Origin: Anaerolineae bacterium
Lineage (GTDB): Bacteria; Chloroflexota; Anaerolineae; Anaerolineales; Villigracilaceae
Direction: 5' to 3'
DNA length: 64,000 nucleotides
Assembly: GCA_021324435.1 (NCBI GenBank)
Contig: JAJPIZ010000010.1
Coordinates: forward strand, 1 to 64,000
Every line of letters begins with the position of its first letter. Within the stretch, counting starts at the first letter, position 1. Both the position numbers and the translations under genes were made by a program. Under the pieces are notes generated by a model that saw only the letters and a list, made by a program, of their open reading frames with translations, made no database searches and was not told where the DNA came from. Shown one piece after another: positions 61,379-64,000 of the stretch.

Positions 61379-64000
61379 ATGTCTCACGCGGAGAACAAAG
61401 CCGAACGCCTTTTGAAGATGGAAGCCCTGTTGCTCGCTCATCCAGAAGGCTTGACCCAATCGGAGATGGCGCGCCACCTGGGAGTGGACCGCTCCACTAT
61501 CAACCGAAATCTCTACGACTTCCAGAAAATCTACCCCACCATCGAACATGACGACGGACGCATTAGCCTGGACCGTTCGGCGTATCTCGTCAAAGTAGCG
61601 TTTACCCTGCACGAGGCGACTGCGGTTCACATAGCCGCGCGGTTGCTCGCCACGCGCATGGACAGACAAAATCCGCACGCCGCCTCCGCCCTGCGGAAAC
61701 TGGGCGTGGCGCTCGAAAAACTCGCGCCGCGCATCAGCGCGCACGTCAAGCAGTCTGCGGACGTGATGGATGACGCCTCGCAATGGCAGGATCCGCGCTA
61801 TCTGGACGTTCTCGAAGCGTTGACCCTTGCCTGGGCGGAACTGCACAAGGTCAGAGTCTGGCATCGCAGCGACAAGGCGCAAAAAGTCCTTGAGTATCTG
61901 CTCTGCCCGTATTTCATCGAACCCTACGCGGTGGGGCAAACCACGCACCTCATCGCCCGCGACGAATCCACAGGCAAACTGCGGACGTTGAAAATCGAGC
62001 GCATCGAACGCGTGGAAGTGACGCGGGAGCATTATGAAATTCCATCCGATTTCGACCCGCGCGATTTGCTGGCAGACGCATGGGGAGTTTGGTACACCAC
62101 CAGCGACCCCGTGGAAGTGACGTTGAAATTTAGCCGCGCTGTCGCTTCGCGTTTGGAGGAGACCCGCTGGCACCGCTCCGAGGAGGAGACCAAACTGGAA
62201 GACGGTTCGATTTTGTGGAAGGCAAAAGTCGCCGAACCGCAGGAGATGATTCCGTGGATTCGCGGCTGGGGCGCGGATTGTGAGGTGGTGGAGCCTGATT
62301 GGCTGCGGGAAAGGCTGGTGAAGGAGGTGAAGAGGATAGCGAGGGTGTATGGGGTGGAAGAAGCAAAACCAGAAGATGACTTGATTGCTCATGTGCGAAA
62401 AGACGGAGAAGAGCAAAGGCTTGTCACCCATCTCGCTGAAGCGTCACAACTGGCGGAACGCTTTGCGGCAAAAGTTGATTTGCCTGAAATTGGCAAAATT
62501 ATGGGCTTGTTGCACGACTTTGGCAAAGCGAGCAAGGAATTTCAAGAGTACTTGCGCTCTGCCACAGGGAGAATAAACCCAGACGAGGACGAGTTTGTAG
62601 ATTACGAAGCAAAAAAGGGCAAGATTGACCACTCCACCGCAGGCGCGCAATTGATTTTCGAGAAACTTAAAGACAGGGGGCAGGAGGGAAAAATTCTGGC
62701 GCAGTTCCTGGCGCTGGCGATTGCTTCGCATCATTCAGGGTTGATAGATTGCTTGAAACCAGACGGCTCTAACGATTTCGAGCGGCGCATGAGCAAAGAT
62801 AAAGACCTGACGCATCTTACCGAAGCGCGGGGCAAACTGCCCAACATCGAAAAGCAGTTGGGTGAGATTCTTGCCCAGCCTATCGAGAAAAAATTTGTTG
62901 AGAAACTGAAGGAGATAAAAGAACCGAATGATTCAGCCCAAACGCTGCCGTTCAAACATGGCTTGCTGGCTCGTTTCCTGCTCAGTTGCGTGCTGGAAGC
63001 AGATCATCTGAATACCGCCGATTTCGAGCATCCCGAAAACGAAGCGGTTCGGAGTTACGGGCAATATGTCCCTTGGGATGTTCTCATTGAGCGGCTGGAG
63101 GCGAGGTATGCTGAGTATGCCCAGAAAACGGCGGAAATGCCGCCAGGTCGGGCGCGGGAGGTCAATGAAATTCGAGCGCAGGTCGCGCAAGCCTGCCTGG
63201 AGGCGGCGGAAAAGCCCAAGGGGATATATCAGTTGACGGTCCCGACGGGAGGCGGAAAAACGGAGGCGAGTCTGCGCTTTGCTCTGCATCACGCGCGGGC
63301 GCACGGGATGGATAGAATCTTCTACATCGTCCCCTACATCACCATCATTGACCAGAACGCCGATAAAGTGCGGGACATTCTGGAAAAAACGGACGAGCGC
63401 GGGGAGGTTGTTCTCGAACATCACTCCAACTTCGTGCCGTCCGACGACACCCGCAAACGTCACAACCTGCTGGCGGAAAACTGGGACGCGCCGATTGTGT
63501 TCACTACGCAAGTCCAATTTTTGGAAGCGTTGTTCGGCTACGGCACGCGCGACGCCCGTCGAATGCACCAACTGGCGAACTCGGTCATCATCTTCGATGA
63601 AGTGCAGACCATCCCCATCAGGATTACGCACATGTTCACTACCGCCCTGCGCTTCCTGACCCATGACTGCGGCGCGAGCGTCGTGCTTTGCACGGCAACC
63701 CAGCCGCCTTTCGATAAGACGGGTAATCCCTATCGGGAGTTGAACATTCCGCAAGAAAATCACATCATCAAAAACGAGCCTGAACTGTTCCAGCGGTTGA
63801 AGCGCGTCGAAGTCCATGATGAGCGCAAGCCAGGCGGTTTGACGAACGCCGAAATTGCTGACCGCGCGGCAAAAGCCTTGCAGGAAAAAGGCAGTGTGCT
63901 GATTGTGGTCAATACCCGTCCTTCGGCGAAGGCGTTGTATGAGGCAATCAAGGAGCGGCAGTTGGGCGCGGCGGTTTATCACTTGAGCACCAACATGTGT
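61379..64000 (+). CDS. cas3: HTH-WYL-WCX regulator fused to Cas3 HD nuclease-helicase (3' end beyond window)
   Basis: One open frame of 874 codons with no stop before the window end. Residues about 20-48 are a helix-turn-helix (GLTQSEMARHLGVDRSTI). Residues 140-215 are a WYL domain (CPYFIEPYAVGQTTHLIARD, KIERIERVEV), with THL in place of the W-Y-L triad. Residues 245-325 are the WCX extension (GWGADCEVVEPDWL). Cas3 follows: HD residues H351, H379-D380, H418 and HH 451-452, Walker A PTGGGKT at 622-628, and the DEVQ box at 740-743. The type I effector nuclease is thus joined to a transcription-factor-like module. GTTGCGGAG lies upstream of the start. Subtype is undetermined, though the HD-helicase resembles type I-C Cas3. 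Confidence 0.9.
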   Translation, partial: MSHAENKAERLLKMEALLLAHPEGLTQSEMARHLGVDRSTINRNLYDFQKIYPTIEHDDGRISLDRSAYLVKVAFTLHEATAVHIAARLLATRMDRQNPHAASALRKLGVALEKLAPRISAHVKQSADVMDDASQWQDPRYLDVLEALTLAWAELHKVRVWHRSDKAQKVLEYLLCPYFIEPYAVGQTTHLIARDESTGKLRTLKIERIERVEVTREHYEIPSDFDPRDLLADAWGVWYTTSDPVEVTLKFSRAVASRLEETRWHRSEEETKLEDGSILWKAKVAEPQEMIPWIRGWGADCEVVEPDWLRERLVKEVKRIARVYGVEEAKPEDDLIAHVRKDGEEQRLVTHLAEASQLAERFAAKVDLPEIGKIMGLLHDFGKASKEFQEYLRSATGRINPDEDEFVDYEAKKGKIDHSTAGAQLIFEKLKDRGQEGKILAQFLALAIASHHSGLIDCLKPDGSNDFERRMSKDKDLTHLTEARGKLPNIEKQLGEILAQPIEKKFVEKLKEIKEPNDSAQTLPFKHGLLARFLLSCVLEADHLNTADFEHPENEAVRSYGQYVPWDVLIERLEARYAEYAQKTAEMPPGRAREVNEIRAQVAQACLEAAEKPKGIYQLTVPTGGGKTEASLRFALHHARAHGMDRIFYIVPYITIIDQNADKVRDILEKTDERGEVVLEHHSNFVPSDDTRKRHNLLAENWDAPIVFTTQVQFLEALFGYGTRDARRMHQLANSVIIFDEVQTIPIRITHMFTTALRFLTHDCGASVVLCTATQPPFDKTGNPYRELNIPQENHIIKNEPELFQRLKRVEVHDERKPGGLTNAEIADRAAKALQEKGSVLIVVNTRPSAKALYEAIKERQLGAAVYHLSTNMC

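Noticed and set aside
61340-62431. 363-residue minus-strand open frame
   Set aside because: Antisense to the regulator-Cas3 gene, whose plus-strand translation has clear HTH, WYL and HD motifs. The minus frame has no recognisable domain.
62933-63982. 349-residue minus-strand open frame
   Set aside because: Shadow of the Cas3 helicase core on the opposite strand; Arg/Gln-rich and without motifs.

Overview
The window looks like a chromosomal segment of an Anaerolineae-type Chloroflexota bacterium. The grounds are the gene families: a FhaA/FhaB-like FHA pair beside a FtsW gene, tandem secreted SH3-domain proteins with Thr/Pro-rich tails, a CAP-LysM protein, lipoproteins with Thr/Pro linkers, a K+-independent-type H+-pyrophosphatase, and many short palindromic repeats between genes. 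Coding density is high and GC is moderate (55-65% in lines counted), except for an AT-rich glycan island. No rRNA, tRNA or CRISPR array was seen. The taxonomic call is inference from gene content.

Layout. 0-7 kb: 4-alpha-glucanotransferase, then a complete Type III restriction-modification operon (mod, a small ORF, a nucleotidyltransferase, res). 7-17 kb: YbaK-like deacylase, EamA transporter, superoxide dismutase, ferredoxin, then a leftward cluster (zinc-ribbon protein, FhaA, FhaB, MTA phosphorylase, a FtsW-transpeptidase fusion with a degenerate transpeptidase half), two SH3 proteins and an A-type Fe-S carrier. 17-27 kb: H+-PPase and a leftward glycan/membrane glycosyltransferase cluster ending at mutS. 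29-42 kb: phosphoglycerate mutase, FAD/Fe-S dehydrogenase, SpoU methylase, CAP-LysM protein, formate/nitrite transporter, a PanB homologue with an unknown partner, EAL phosphodiesterase, lipoprotein hydrolase, creatininase-family protein, TrmH methylase and cupin.

42-47.4 kb holds an asymmetric heterodimeric ABC exporter. It is preceded by a promoter, a 28-codon leader ORF and an intrinsic terminator, the layout of the Bacillus bmrBCD attenuator. A four-helix-bundle ORF sits between the two ABC genes inside 17-bp perfect inverted repeats. 47.5-60.9 kb: intradiol-dioxygenase-like lipoprotein, tyrosine recombinase, an ApbE/ferric-reductase-like operon divergent from a two-component system, a radical-SAM DNA-repair protein behind a SOS-like box, a large patatin-like protein, a SET-domain protein, a LuxR regulator with a receiver lacking its phospho-acceptor, and a small cytoplasmic HtrA-like protease.

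61-64 kb is the start of a CRISPR-Cas locus that runs off the window. A small winged-helix protein precedes one uninterrupted reading frame, open to the last base, that joins an HTH-WYL-WCX transcription regulator to a Cas3 HD nuclease-helicase. A palindromic operator candidate and a repeated half-site lie in front of these two genes. This regulator-Cas3 fusion and the ABC attenuator/cassette are the two most promising systems here. A -10 box only 6-8 bases before the start codon recurs at nine genes, suggesting frequent leaderless transcription.
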